Assembly: GCA_028692255.1 (NCBI GenBank)
Contig: JAQUXS010000003.1
Location: forward strand, 27,523-91,522
Direction of reading: 5' to 3'
DNA from: Clostridium sp.
GTDB lineage: Bacteria; Bacillota; Clostridia; Clostridiales; Clostridiaceae
Length of the DNA stretch: 64,000 bases
Below, piece by piece: positions 17,620 to 26,175 of the stretch. Every line of letters begins with the position of its first letter. Positions within the stretch are counted from its first letter, which is position 1. Below the pieces are notes generated by a model that saw nothing but the letters and a program-made list of their open reading frames with translations, did no database searches and had not been told where the DNA came from. A program made the translations under genes and the position numbers.

Positions 17620-18069
17620 TTGATTTTTTTATTATTCATAATATCATGTTTCCTTTGTCTATTTTTTATTTATCATTATTCAAACATAGTTTACTCTCAA
17701 AAAAAACAAATGATGATACTTACAAAAGAAAACAATTTGTTGAAAAACAAGCTGTCTTTTATATCTTTCCCATTAAAAGACATAAAATTATATTATAAAA
17801 TTCCCAAATATACCTTTGCAATTCTAGGCACTCCTTGTAATTTATATATTGCACCAATAAAAAATTGTACAATTATAAAAAAACTAAGATCAAATATTTC
17901 CATTGAAATACTAGACAGTGCAGAAGTTAACAATGAAATTTGGTATGAAATACGTTTCAAATCAAATGACAATGTAAACAACAAAGGATGGATACTTGGG
18001 AATAATATATCACTATTTAAAAATAGCAGTGATTTTTCAAATGGTAATACTCTAGAAAATTTAAAATAA
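17620..18069 (+). CDS. Membrane-anchored protein with SH3-like fold, unknown function
   Basis: 149 aa, TTG start at 17620 with a TGGAGAG site. A single N-terminal membrane segment (2-20) is followed by a short coiled stretch (about 28-48) and a beta-rich region (about 70-140) with the pattern NLYIAPIKNC, then a WYEIRF and a GWILGNNI strand, reminiscent of bacterial SH3 domains that bind cell-wall peptides. No catalytic motif is visible. The assignment to SH3b is a pattern impression and unproven. Confidence 0.6.
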   Translation: MIFLLFIISCFLCLFFIYHYSNIVYSQKKQMMILTKENNLLKNKLSFISFPLKDIKLYYKIPKYTFAILGTPCNLYIAPIKNCTIIKKLRSNISIEILDSAEVNNEIWYEIRFKSNDNVNNKGWILGNNISLFKNSSDFSNGNTLENLK

Positions 18070-18081
18070 TTGAGCTATTTA

Positions 18082-18786
18082 CTATTTTATTACTCCATCT
18101 ATACATTCTGGTACAATGTCAACTATATCTTTAGAGCAACAATATTTAAGATCTTCAAATAATCCAAGTTCCTTTATAACATTATAATGATTTGCATACT
18201 TTATAAAGCTTTTCACATCTTTATTTTGATCATACACATAAAGTGCAGTAGTTGCTATATCCGTTAAGTTTACATTGCCCATTTGCTTTAATAAATTGAT
18301 TATGTAACCTGCACATATAAAATCATCAATAGAAAAATTTCCATTAGTACCCGCATTTACAATAACAATATCATTTTGAAGTTCAAAAAGTCTTTTAGCC
18401 GCTGCCTTTGCATTTATCATTGCAGCAATAATTATATTTTTTGCAGATGAACTGCCTTTTATTGCCTTTGTACCATTAGTAGTTGTCATAATTAATGTTT
18501 TCCCATTTACTAAATTAGGCTTGTACTCAAGCGGAGAATTTGAAAAGTCAAACCCATCAATTTTAACAGCATTCCTTTCCCCTCCAAGTAAATAGTCACC
18601 TTTAAATAAAGCTGCAGTTTTCTTTGCATCTTCCACTGCCACAACTGGTATAACCGCTTTGCATCCATTATTCATGGCAGTAACAATAACAGATGTTGCT
18701 CTTAAAATATCTATAACAACTGCTGATTTTCCCTTAAGCTTTTCTTGTTTAATATCATCAGCTGATATCATAACGTCAATATTCAT
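18082..18786 (-). CDS. comB: ComB family protein (probable 2-phosphosulfolactate phosphatase)
   Basis: 234 aa. The N-terminal VVIDILRATSVIVTAMNNGC, the GGERNAVKIDGFDFSNSP segment, TTTNGTKAI and the acidic SIDDFICAG motif are the ComB signature. In methanogens ComB removes phosphate from 2-phosphosulfolactate in coenzyme M synthesis; homologues occur in Clostridium and Bacillus, where the true substrate is uncertain. No sulfolactate pathway genes are present in the window. ATG 18786 has a GGAGGTAAT site. Convergent with the SH3-like gene. Confidence 0.85.
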   Translation of the reverse strand: MNIDVMISADDIKQEKLKGKSAVVIDILRATSVIVTAMNNGCKAVIPVVAVEDAKKTAALFKGDYLLGGERNAVKIDGFDFSNSPLEYKPNLVNGKTLIMTTTNGTKAIKGSSSAKNIIIAAMINAKAAAKRLFELQNDIVIVNAGTNGNFSIDDFICAGYIINLLKQMGNVNLTDIATTALYVYDQNKDVKSFIKYANHYNVIKELGLFEDLKYCCSKDIVDIVPECIDGVIK

Positions 18787-18834
18787 GTAATTACCTCCAA
18801 ATAATTAAAAACATTTGTAAGTAATTATACCATG

Positions 18835-19779
18835 TTATCTGCTTTCTTTCCAAACAAGAAATACCATTATAAACCTAGCAGCCTCTTTAAAATTTCTAAT
18901 ATCAAATCCTGTTTCTCTTTTTATTTTATCAAGTCTATAAACAAGTGTATTTCTATGAATATACAGTTTTTTAGATGCACTACTTATATTTAATCCACTT
19001 TCAATAAATTCTTCAATAGTAGAAATCATTTCTGCGTCAAAAGCATCAAAAGTTTTTTTCTTACTATTTAAAATTTCCAATTTTGTCTCCTTGTTAAAAC
19101 TGCTCACTATTCTTTCAAATATAAGTGAATTATAATCCAAAATCTCTGTCTTAAGTAAAAATGTTCTTTTCAAATTCATAGCTTGTCTGCTCTGGTCAAA
19201 ACATCTTTTTAAATCATATATACTATACGCAATACTTGAAAAAGCAACATAACATTTACAAAATAAATTTGAATTTATAGCATCTCTTATGGCCATAGCA
19301 TGTTCTAAAGATTCATCAAAATTTGATATCAAAACAATGTAATTATCTAGTGCAGTTATAATTACATTGTTTTCACTGTAAATTTCTTTTATTATATTTT
19401 CAGCTTCTTTTATGTCCCCTGCAATTTTTATAAGAAAAAGAGCATACCCTTTATGTAAATTCTTTATTATTTTATTTACTTTTGAATTATCTACTTTTTT
19501 CCCCATTAAGACTAAATTAATCGTATTAACTTTAGAGCAGTATATCTCTTTATATTTAGACTCTATATTGTACTTTAAAAGAGGAACACATTCCTTAAAT
19601 TTCTTTGAAATATGAATAATGTAAGTTTCTTTTTCAAGTATAATTGGGACATACATTATACTGGAATTAACTTTGAAGGATTTACTTTTAAATATAATTT
19701 TCCTATCTTTTGAAACCACACAAAAATCAATGTGTGAATTATAACTTATTATTTTTAGAAAATCTAATAAATCCTCCAC
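18835..19779 (-). CDS. PucR/CdaR-type helix-turn-helix regulator
   Basis: 314 aa, GTG start at 19779. The C-terminal end has the PucR-type HTH: a segment with SSASKKLYIHRNTLVYRLDK followed by RETGFDIRNF. The middle (about 110-210) resembles the GGDEF-like region of this family, and the N-terminus is a small sensor-like domain. It begins 15 nt after the stop of the MsmX-like ATPase gene on the same strand and so is likely co-transcribed. Regulators of this type control sugar-diacid, purine or proline use in other bacteria; the ligand here is unknown. Confidence 0.82.
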   Translation of the reverse strand: MEDLLDFLKIISYNSHIDFCVVSKDRKIIFKSKSFKVNSSIMYVPIILEKETYIIHISKKFKECVPLLKYNIESKYKEIYCSKVNTINLVLMGKKVDNSKVNKIIKNLHKGYALFLIKIAGDIKEAENIIKEIYSENNVIITALDNYIVLISNFDESLEHAMAIRDAINSNLFCKCYVAFSSIAYSIYDLKRCFDQSRQAMNLKRTFLLKTEILDYNSLIFERIVSSFNKETKLEILNSKKKTFDAFDAEMISTIEEFIESGLNISSASKKLYIHRNTLVYRLDKIKRETGFDIRNFKEAARFIMVFLVWKESR

Positions 19780-19794
19780 AAGCCTTCACCTCTA

Positions 19795-20904
19795 CTATAA
19801 TAATGTTTTTTGCGTGTCGCTATCAAAAACATGAATTGAATTTGTCTTAAATCCAATTTTTATCTTGTCACCAGGTTTTGCACCAGATATTCCATTTACC
19901 CTTGCAGTAAAGTTAGCATCACCCTTTTTAAGGTACAAGAATGTTTCTGCTCCCATAAGTTCTGTAACTTCTACATTAGTTTCAATTACAGCCTCCTTAT
20001 GTGCTTCTATAAATTCAGGATCCTCACTTATATTTTCAGGTCTTATTCCCATAACTACATCCTTACCTACATAACCACCATCTTTTAATACTTTGCCCTG
20101 TTCTTTTCCTAGAACAAGTGTATCCTCTCCAAATTTTAATTTTATTACACCTCCATCTTCAGATAATTTTGCATTTACAAAATTCATCTGAGGACTTCCT
20201 ATAAATCCAGCTACAAAAACATTAACTGGATGATGATAAAGATGCTGAGGAGTATCAACCTGCTGAATTATTCCATCTTTCATAACTACTATTCTAGTTC
20301 CAAGTGTCATTGCCTCTGTCTGGTCATGTGTTACGTATATAAATGTAGTCTGAAGATTTTTATGAAGCTTGGCTATTTCAGTTCTCATTTGAACTCTTAA
20401 TTTTGCATCCAGGTTTGATAGTGGCTCATCCATTAGGAATACCTTTGGATTTCTAACTATTGCTCTTCCCATGGCGACCCTTTGCCTTTGGCCACCTGAA
20501 AGAGCTTTAGGCTTCCTATCGAGTAAATGTTCTATATCAAGTATCTTAGCAGCTTCTGTAACTTTTTCTTTAATTTCTTTTTTAGGAACCTTTCTCAGTT
20601 TCAATCCAAAAGCCATGTTATCGTATACAGTCATATGCGGATAAAGTGCATAGTTCTGAAAAACCATTGCTATATCTCTATCCTTTGGAGAAACATCATT
20701 CTTAAGTTCATCACCTATGTAAAGTTCCCCTTTTGTAATTTCTTCAAGTCCCGCTATCATTCTAAGAGTTGTAGATTTACCACAACCAGAAGGTCCAACA
20801 AAGACAATAAACTCCTTATCTTGTATTTCAAGATTAAAATCTTTTACAGCTGTTACATCCCCTGGATAAACCTTGTAAATATGTCTTAATGATAATCCTG
20901 CCAT
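19795..20904 (-). CDS. Carbohydrate ABC transporter ATPase (MsmX/UgpC family)
   Basis: 369 aa. Walker A GPSGCGKST (37-45), signature LSGGQRQR, Walker B VFLMDEPLSNLD, and a C-terminal OB-like regulatory domain (about 240-369) containing the MGIRPENI motif. Such multitask ATPases energise several sugar importers. No permease or binding-protein genes lie nearby, consistent with a shared ATPase. An AGGGGGAG site precedes ATG 20904. A small palindrome, GTTAA-TAT-TTAAC, precedes the start and may be an operator. Confidence 0.92.
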   Translation of the reverse strand: MAGLSLRHIYKVYPGDVTAVKDFNLEIQDKEFIVFVGPSGCGKSTTLRMIAGLEEITKGELYIGDELKNDVSPKDRDIAMVFQNYALYPHMTVYDNMAFGLKLRKVPKKEIKEKVTEAAKILDIEHLLDRKPKALSGGQRQRVAMGRAIVRNPKVFLMDEPLSNLDAKLRVQMRTEIAKLHKNLQTTFIYVTHDQTEAMTLGTRIVVMKDGIIQQVDTPQHLYHHPVNVFVAGFIGSPQMNFVNAKLSEDGGVIKLKFGEDTLVLGKEQGKVLKDGGYVGKDVVMGIRPENISEDPEFIEAHKEAVIETNVEVTELMGAETFLYLKKGDANFTARVNGISGAKPGDKIKIGFKTNSIHVFDSDTQKTLL

Positions 20905-20991
20905 TTTTAACTCCCCCTATATGTTATTATAGTTAAATATTAACTCTAATTAATATATTTTTCCATATTAGAAGTTACAAAATAGCTGCTG

Positions 20992-21927
20992 TTAATTTGT
21001 ATGATAATACAAACCTTGGTACAAATTATCATTATTCATCTTATTATCGATTTTATTGAGCACATCCCATTTCTTTAAACTCCATTTTGGCTCTACCAAA
21101 AGATCTCTTGGTGCATCTCCTGTCATTCTATGTATTACTATTGTGTCTGGAAGTATTGTAAGTGCCTTGCATACTAAATCTACATATTCATCCTCACTCA
21201 TAAAGTTAAGTTTGCCCTGCTCATACAACTTTATAAGAGGCGTATCCTTCATAAGATGCAAAAGATGCATTTTTATCCCCCTTATATTCTTATGTCCCAG
21301 ATAATCTATAGTTGAAAGCATGTCCTCTTTACTTTCACCAGGAAGTCCAAATATTGTATGTACAACAACATCTATATTCCTTTTTTTAAGTTTTTCAAGT
21401 GCACTTTCAAATGTATCTAAGTTATATCCTCTATTTATTAATTTTGCAGTGCTATCCTTAGTTGTTTGAAGTCCAAGTTCAACCCAAAGATAAGTTTTAG
21501 AATTATACTCTTCTAATAAGTCCATAACATCATCATCAAGGCAATCTGGTCTTGTTGCAATGGCAAGGCCAACTACATCTTCCTTTAAAAGTGCCTCATC
21601 ATATCTTTTTCTAAGTGTATTAACATCTGCGTAGGTATTTGTATATGCCTGAAAATAGGCTATATATTTACCATGTTTCCACTTTTTGCTCATCATTTCT
21701 TTTATATCATCAAATTGATGTGAAATAGAGAAGTTTCTATTCCCAGCAAAGTCTCCTGAACCTCTTTCACTGCAGAATATACAACCTCCACTACTTATAG
21801 TTCCATCTCTATTTGGACACGTAAAGCCTGCATCCAAAGATATTTTAAAAACTTTTTCTCCAAATTTACCCCTTAAAAAACTATTTAAACTATAATATTT
21901 TTTGCCTCTCCACTCATGATCCTGCAT
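20992..21927 (-). CDS. TIGR01212-type radical SAM protein (YhcC/YtqA-like)
   Basis: 311 aa. The N-terminal FTCPNRDGTISSGGCIFC provides the widely spaced three-cysteine cluster motif of this family. RPDCLDDDVMDLL and GLQTTKDSTA follow, with the IFGLPGESKEDML element late in the barrel. Members are thought to act on tRNA or other RNA substrates, but no reaction is firmly assigned to this one. ATG 21927 was chosen because MQDHEWRGKKYYSLN is the usual family start. Confidence 0.88.
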   Translation of the reverse strand: MQDHEWRGKKYYSLNSFLRGKFGEKVFKISLDAGFTCPNRDGTISSGGCIFCSERGSGDFAGNRNFSISHQFDDIKEMMSKKWKHGKYIAYFQAYTNTYADVNTLRKRYDEALLKEDVVGLAIATRPDCLDDDVMDLLEEYNSKTYLWVELGLQTTKDSTAKLINRGYNLDTFESALEKLKKRNIDVVVHTIFGLPGESKEDMLSTIDYLGHKNIRGIKMHLLHLMKDTPLIKLYEQGKLNFMSEDEYVDLVCKALTILPDTIVIHRMTGDAPRDLLVEPKWSLKKWDVLNKIDNKMNNDNLYQGLYYHTN

Positions 21928-21989
21928 ATAAACTACAACCTTTCGTTACTTTAACTTTTCCTTTAATTACATTCTAACATTTTAACTTG

Positions 21990-23096
21990 TTAATATACAA
22001 TAATTGCTTTATTTTCATCTACTTTCTTGCTTTTAAACTTCTCTACATCCATTTGATAAGTACCTATTAGTTTCTTTACTTTTGGATCATTTTTATATTT
22101 ATCTTTTGGTGTTACTTTATAAACAAGTCCCTTCTTTACAAAATTGATTATATTTACATCAACCTTTTCCTCTGGATACTTACTTTGAAAGTTAAAAGGA
22201 ACAATTTTACCATCTCTACACCTATAGACTCTAATAGTAAATCCAGTGTTAGGTTTTGAATATTGTATAGCAACAAATCCTCCATCCTCTGAAAACATTA
22301 TATTACTCAAAGTTGCTCCTATTATAAGATCTAGCGGTGTTATATTTTTACCAATAGGTTTTTCAGGTGCAATGTTTACTTCTCCATTTGAACTTTGTCC
22401 TGAATTTTGTGCATCACCCTCTGTCATCATAGCTTCATCTAAATCTACAAGTTCAATATATGGATTACTCCCTTTTGTTGTAACTATAACTGAAGTTCCT
22501 TCATAATCTATACCAAGAATACCATAAGTACCTAATGATACTGGTATTTTATTATTCCCAGCTTTATCTTTATAAACATAATAATATTTAGGCATACTAT
22601 CAAAACTTGTTACAAGATTCGTCTTAACATTATCTTTAAATCTTATTCTTATCTGGCTTACATCCTCTCCTAAGAAAATTTCTTTGTCATTTTTAAGATC
22701 AATACTTTTTATTTTGTATTTTCCTTTTTCCTTTATAACTTTAAAAGTCCTTGATTCAAGGGAAACATATGGCTTCTGTCTGCTAGTCTTACTTATTTTA
22801 ACTTGAACTACAGCCATATCCCCGGATTGACTTATCTCGTCAAACTTATATCCGTTAACAAAAAGAGCTTGTTCTTTATTATCTTCATTTCCTTTTTTAA
22901 ATTGCTTTGAATACAATCCATTTTCAGTCTTAATATCGTTCTTCATATAGGCATTCATATATATATTAACTACTCTTATTGCTTTATTTATATCAAACTT
23001 TTTAAGTACCTCACTTTGATTCAACATATTTTTATTGCAACTGCACTGCATTGACATCATTAAAATAGAAAGAATTATACAAAAAAATTTTTTCAT
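21990..23096 (-). CDS. Putative lipoprotein, unknown function
   Basis: 368 aa from ATG 23096, which follows GGAGGTATATTT; the upstream reading from 23141 lacks a ribosome site. The signal peptide MKKFFCIILSILMMSM ends in QCSC, where the second Cys (Ser at -1) is the better lipidation site. The rest is beta-rich without a recognised catalytic motif; it has an NTF2-like feel at about 30-130 (MNAYMKNDIKTENGLY, then the ESRTFKVIKEKGKYKI stretch). No obvious operon partners. Confidence 0.7.
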   Translation of the reverse strand: MKKFFCIILSILMMSMQCSCNKNMLNQSEVLKKFDINKAIRVVNIYMNAYMKNDIKTENGLYSKQFKKGNEDNKEQALFVNGYKFDEISQSGDMAVVQVKISKTSRQKPYVSLESRTFKVIKEKGKYKIKSIDLKNDKEIFLGEDVSQIRIRFKDNVKTNLVTSFDSMPKYYYVYKDKAGNNKIPVSLGTYGILGIDYEGTSVIVTTKGSNPYIELVDLDEAMMTEGDAQNSGQSSNGEVNIAPEKPIGKNITPLDLIIGATLSNIMFSEDGGFVAIQYSKPNTGFTIRVYRCRDGKIVPFNFQSKYPEEKVDVNIINFVKKGLVYKVTPKDKYKNDPKVKKLIGTYQMDVEKFKSKKVDENKAIIVY

Positions 23097-23220
23097 AAAT
23101 ATACCTCCGATATAAACTACTTTTATACTAGTTTGCCTCAAATTATAAATTTAATTTACGAATAATTATTTTATTTTTGAATATTTTATAATTAGCAGAC
23201 AAGCTTGCATAGGAGGAAAT

Positions 23221-24267
23221 ATGATAAAATCAATAAAAAGTATACTTCAAATTTCTGCAGTATTTATAGGTACCATAGTTGGTGCAGGACTTGCTTCTGG
23301 TCAGGAGCTAACTCAATTCTTCGCACGCTATGGTTATATTAGCTTCATAGGCATTTTTTTATGTATGTTTATATACATATCTGTTAGTTTTATGATAATA
23401 AATTTAAGTTTAAAATATAATATAAATTCCTACAAAGAACTAATTAACCTTGTGAATTCTAACATTCTAGGGAAACTAACAAATATTTTGACAAGCTTTT
23501 TTATGATAAGTGGTGCTGCTATTATACTTTCAGGAAGTGGTGCCCTAATCCATCAGTACTTTCATATAAGTAGCGTAATAGGTATTATATTAATGTGCAC
23601 AATATCAATTGTTGTTCTTTTAAGAGACACAAATGGGTTAATTGAAATAAATTCTATAATAGTTCCATGTTTAATAGTAGTAATATCAGGAATCTTTATA
23701 CTTTATATATCATTTTCGAAAAATCCTATTAATAATCCTAAAATAATAAATACTATATATTTTAAAAATCATTTTTGGCTTATATCTTCCATTTTATACG
23801 CAAGCTTTAATACTCTATCTTTTAGCGGCGTTTTAGTTCCTCTTTGCAAGACTGTAAAAAATAAATCAAAACTTCTTTGTGGAACCATCATAGGAGCAGT
23901 ATTCTTAACCCTTCTCTGCTGCATGATAAATTTTATGCTTATTAACAATATACCTTATATATACAAATATGATATACCTCTGCTCTATATTTCTAACCGT
24001 TTTGGAAAAACCATACAAGCAATACTGATAGTTGTGATATGGCTTGAGATGTTTTCAACTGAAGTTTCAAACATATACAGTGTGGCAAAAACCATTGAGA
24101 AATCAACAATATTATCCTATAAAGGATCAGCAATATTAATAATTTTAATTTCTATTCCTATATCACAGATAGGTTTTAAGCAGCTTATAACTATGTTATA
24201 TCCTTTCTTTGGGCTAATAAGCTTTATTTTTATAATCCAGTGTGCTATATTTTATAGACGTAATTAA
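23221..24267 (+). CDS. YkvI-family membrane transporter
   Basis: 348 aa with about ten hydrophobic segments. The first helix contains FIGTIVGAGLASGQEL, the recognisable YkvI signature resembling the unwound first helix of LeuT-fold amino-acid transporters. Substrate unknown; an amino acid or amine is likely. ATG 23221 has an AGGAGG site. Confidence 0.8.
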   Translation: MIKSIKSILQISAVFIGTIVGAGLASGQELTQFFARYGYISFIGIFLCMFIYISVSFMIINLSLKYNINSYKELINLVNSNILGKLTNILTSFFMISGAAIILSGSGALIHQYFHISSVIGIILMCTISIVVLLRDTNGLIEINSIIVPCLIVVISGIFILYISFSKNPINNPKIINTIYFKNHFWLISSILYASFNTLSFSGVLVPLCKTVKNKSKLLCGTIIGAVFLTLLCCMINFMLINNIPYIYKYDIPLLYISNRFGKTIQAILIVVIWLEMFSTEVSNIYSVAKTIEKSTILSYKGSAILIILISIPISQIGFKQLITMLYPFFGLISFIFIIQCAIFYRRN

Positions 24268-24323
24268 GTTATAATTATCATTGTTTTTACAATCATATAA
24301 TATTGATTTAGAGGTGTGCTTTA

Positions 24324-25223
24324 ATGTTAAATATGCTTAGAAGCTGCAAGCTTTGCCCTAAAAATTGCAGCATTAATAGATTAAATGACGAAATTGGATT
24401 TTGTAAATGTAAAGATTTAATAGATGTTGCAAGGGTTTCTCTTCACATGTGGGAAGAGCCCTGCATTACAGGAAAAAATGGTTCTGGAACAGTTTTCTTT
24501 TCCGGTTGTAATTTAAATTGTGTTTTTTGCCAGAATCACGAAATAAGTCAAGAAGGAGTAGGAAAAAGTATTACTATTAGAAGGTTAAGTGAAATATTTT
24601 TAGAAGAACAAGAAAGAGGCGCTCACAATATAAATCTTGTGTCTCCAACACATTTTGTTCCACAGATAATTGAAGCCATTAAAATAGCACGAAAAAATGG
24701 ATTAAAACTCCCTATAGCCTATAACAGTAATGGTTATGAAAATGTAGATACAATAAAAGCATTATCAGGATACATTGACATATACATGCCAGATCTTAAA
24801 TATATGGATGACAAATATGCAATTAAATATTCCCATGCGAAAAATTATTTTAAGTTTGCCTCAAAGGCAATAGAAGAAATGGTAAAACAAAACCCAAAGC
24901 CCGTGTTTGATAGTAACGGACTAATGACTAAAGGGGTTATAATAAGACATTTAATGCTTCCAGGTTTGCTTTTTGATTCCAAGAAAGTAATAGACTACAT
25001 ATATAACACATATGGTGACAATGTATACATAAGCATTATGAATCAATATACTCCTATGTTTAAATCAAAACTTTATCCTGAAATAAATAAGCCTTTAAAT
25101 CCTAAACACTACGACAGCCTTATTAATCACTGTATAAGTCTAGGAATTAAAAATGCCTTTATACAAGAAGAAGGAACTGTTAAAGAGAGTTTTGTACCTC
25201 ACTTTGACTTAAGAGGAGTTTAG
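24324..25223 (+). CDS. Radical SAM protein, PflA/PflX-like activating enzyme family
   Basis: 299 aa. An N-terminal cysteine cluster (CKLCPKNCSINR, then GFCKCKD) precedes the radical SAM cluster CNLNCVFC (CX3CX2C) near residues 64-71. NHEISQEG, YNSNGYEN and DIYMPDLKY fit the PflX/YgkA branch, which is related to pyruvate formate-lyase activase but lacks the extra ferredoxin insert. Target protein unknown. GAGGTG precedes ATG 24324. The stop codon is followed immediately by repeat tract B. Confidence 0.83.
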   Translation: MLNMLRSCKLCPKNCSINRLNDEIGFCKCKDLIDVARVSLHMWEEPCITGKNGSGTVFFSGCNLNCVFCQNHEISQEGVGKSITIRRLSEIFLEEQERGAHNINLVSPTHFVPQIIEAIKIARKNGLKLPIAYNSNGYENVDTIKALSGYIDIYMPDLKYMDDKYAIKYSHAKNYFKFASKAIEEMVKQNPKPVFDSNGLMTKGVIIRHLMLPGLLFDSKKVIDYIYNTYGDNVYISIMNQYTPMFKSKLYPEINKPLNPKHYDSLINHCISLGIKNAFIQEEGTVKESFVPHFDLRGV

Positions 25224-25226
25224 ACA

Positions 25227-25310
25227 ATGATCAATTAACAATGATCAATGATCAATTAAAAGAACAATAAAGGAGCAAAGATCAATAAGGAGCAATGAGC
25301 AATTAATATA
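25227..25310 (+). repeat. TGATCA-rich repeat tract B behind the PflX-like stop codon
   Basis: Tandem degenerate units, ACAATGATCAATTA then ACAATGATCAATGATCAATTA then variants with GGAGCAA. It begins directly after the stop codon in the same orientation as the other tracts relative to their genes. Confidence 0.75.
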
Positions 25311-25316
25311 ATTGGG

Positions 25317-25362
25317 GAACGTACATAGTTTGTGTAAATCAAATCTATGTACGTTCTTTTTT
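25317..25362 (+). terminator. Strong hairpin with T-run at the left end of the IS remnant
   Basis: A perfect 12-bp stem GAACGTACATAG / CTATGTACGTTC around a 16-nt loop, followed by six T residues. It can terminate transcription coming from the radical SAM gene. The stem overlaps the presumed left IS inverted repeat. Confidence 0.75.
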
Positions 25363-25750
25363 ATGTATATATAGCTGGTAATAATGGGTTAATGTAACGG
25401 ACTATTTTGAAATATAATTTAACAATTTCTAGATGATGAAATAGAAGAATACTTAGACAGATCAAAATATGAAAGAATTTCTCAAAAAGACAAAAATTAC
25501 AGAAACGGATACAACCACAAAAATGTTAAAACTAGTTTTGGAGATGTTGATGTTAATGTTCCAAGACATAGAAAAGCAAATTTTGAGCCATGCATAATTA
25601 AAAAATATGAAACAGCACTAAATGCACTTAAAACGCCGGATGAGACCTGAGGAAGTAAATATCCTATAGTAATATAAAGCTTGTTATCTTACTTTATTAT
25701 TGAAAAATTAAAATCAGTCTATTCTATTTTAATTTACACATAACTATGGA
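25322..25750 (+). mobile_element. Remnant of an IS256-family insertion sequence
   Basis: Left end CATAGTTTGTGTAAAT (about 25324-25339) and right end ATTTACACATAACTATG (about 25732-25748) are inverted copies with one indel. Between them is a truncated IS256-type transposase frame. About 430 bp remain of an element normally about 1.3 kb long. Confidence 0.7.
25423..25677 (+). pseudogene. Internally deleted IS256-type transposase
   Basis: The frame reads QFLDDEIEEYLDRSKYER, then DKNYRNGYNHKNVKTSFGDV and DVNVPRHRKANFEP, the N-terminal signature of IS256-family (Mut) transposases. After IIKKYE it jumps to TALNALKTPDET-stop-GSKYPIVI, which resembles the distal part of these enzymes (a family DETWGxKYP-like block), so a large internal deletion is inferred. 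Trp has become TGA and a second in-frame stop follows (TAA, 25675-25677). No start codon or catalytic DDE region remains. Confidence 0.75.
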
Positions 25751-25825
25751 TATTCTCAAAAATTTTATTATTTTTCACTGTCCTCTTGACAGGTACCACA
25801 CCACAAAACCATGCACATTTCCACA

Positions 25826-25871
25826 AAAAAGGATTATTTCAAAATGATTTTATTTTGAAATAATCCTTTTT
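25826..25871. terminator. Perfect 20-bp inverted repeat, bidirectional terminator
   Basis: AAAAAGGATTATTTCAAAAT, a 6-nt loop, then its exact complement ending in TTTTT. It folds equally on both strands and has A/T runs at both ends. Confidence 0.75.
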
Positions 25872-25909
25872 ATCAGTTGAATTCTTGCACTCCATGTTTT
25901 TTCTTTTGT

Positions 25910-26175
25910 TTATTGAGCATTCGTCCATTGATCATTATCTTCTCATACAATGATCAATTGTCAATGATCATTTATCAATGAATGTTGAAATTGCCCCGCA
26001 ATTTCTTAAACTTAGTTAAAACCTTTTAATTCTGAAATGTTTTTTCCCATATATTGTTTGTTAATCTTTTGTTCGTTAATCTTTTGTTCGTTACTTATTG
26101 ATCATTGATCATTCGTTCATTGATCATTTTTCTTTTGTCCATTGATCATTGATCATTCGTTCATTGATCATTGTC
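25910..26175 (-). repeat. TGATCA-rich repeat tract C behind the chemoreceptor stop codon
   Basis: Two blocks, 25910-25985 and 26055-26175. The proximal block ends flush with the stop codon of the H-NOX chemoreceptor gene (26176-26178). Reading with that gene it begins GACAATGATCAATGAACGA and repeats GATCAATGATCAATGGAC. The unit ATTCGTTCATTGATCATTG is identical to that in tract A. Confidence 0.8.

Larger units (their letters stand above)
25678..26175. other. Gene-free stretch: right IS end, long hairpin, repeat tracts
   Basis: No credible coding frame. Contains the right IS terminal repeat (about 25732), a perfect 20-bp inverted repeat (25826-25871), and TGATCA-type repeats at about 25910-25985 and 26055-26175. 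Within the latter GTTAATCTTTTGTTC occurs twice in tandem (26069-26098). Confidence 0.7.

Noticed and set aside
25223..26175. Possible CRISPR array because of repeated short motifs
   Set aside because: Units are degenerate, of variable length, without regular unique spacers, and no cas genes are present.
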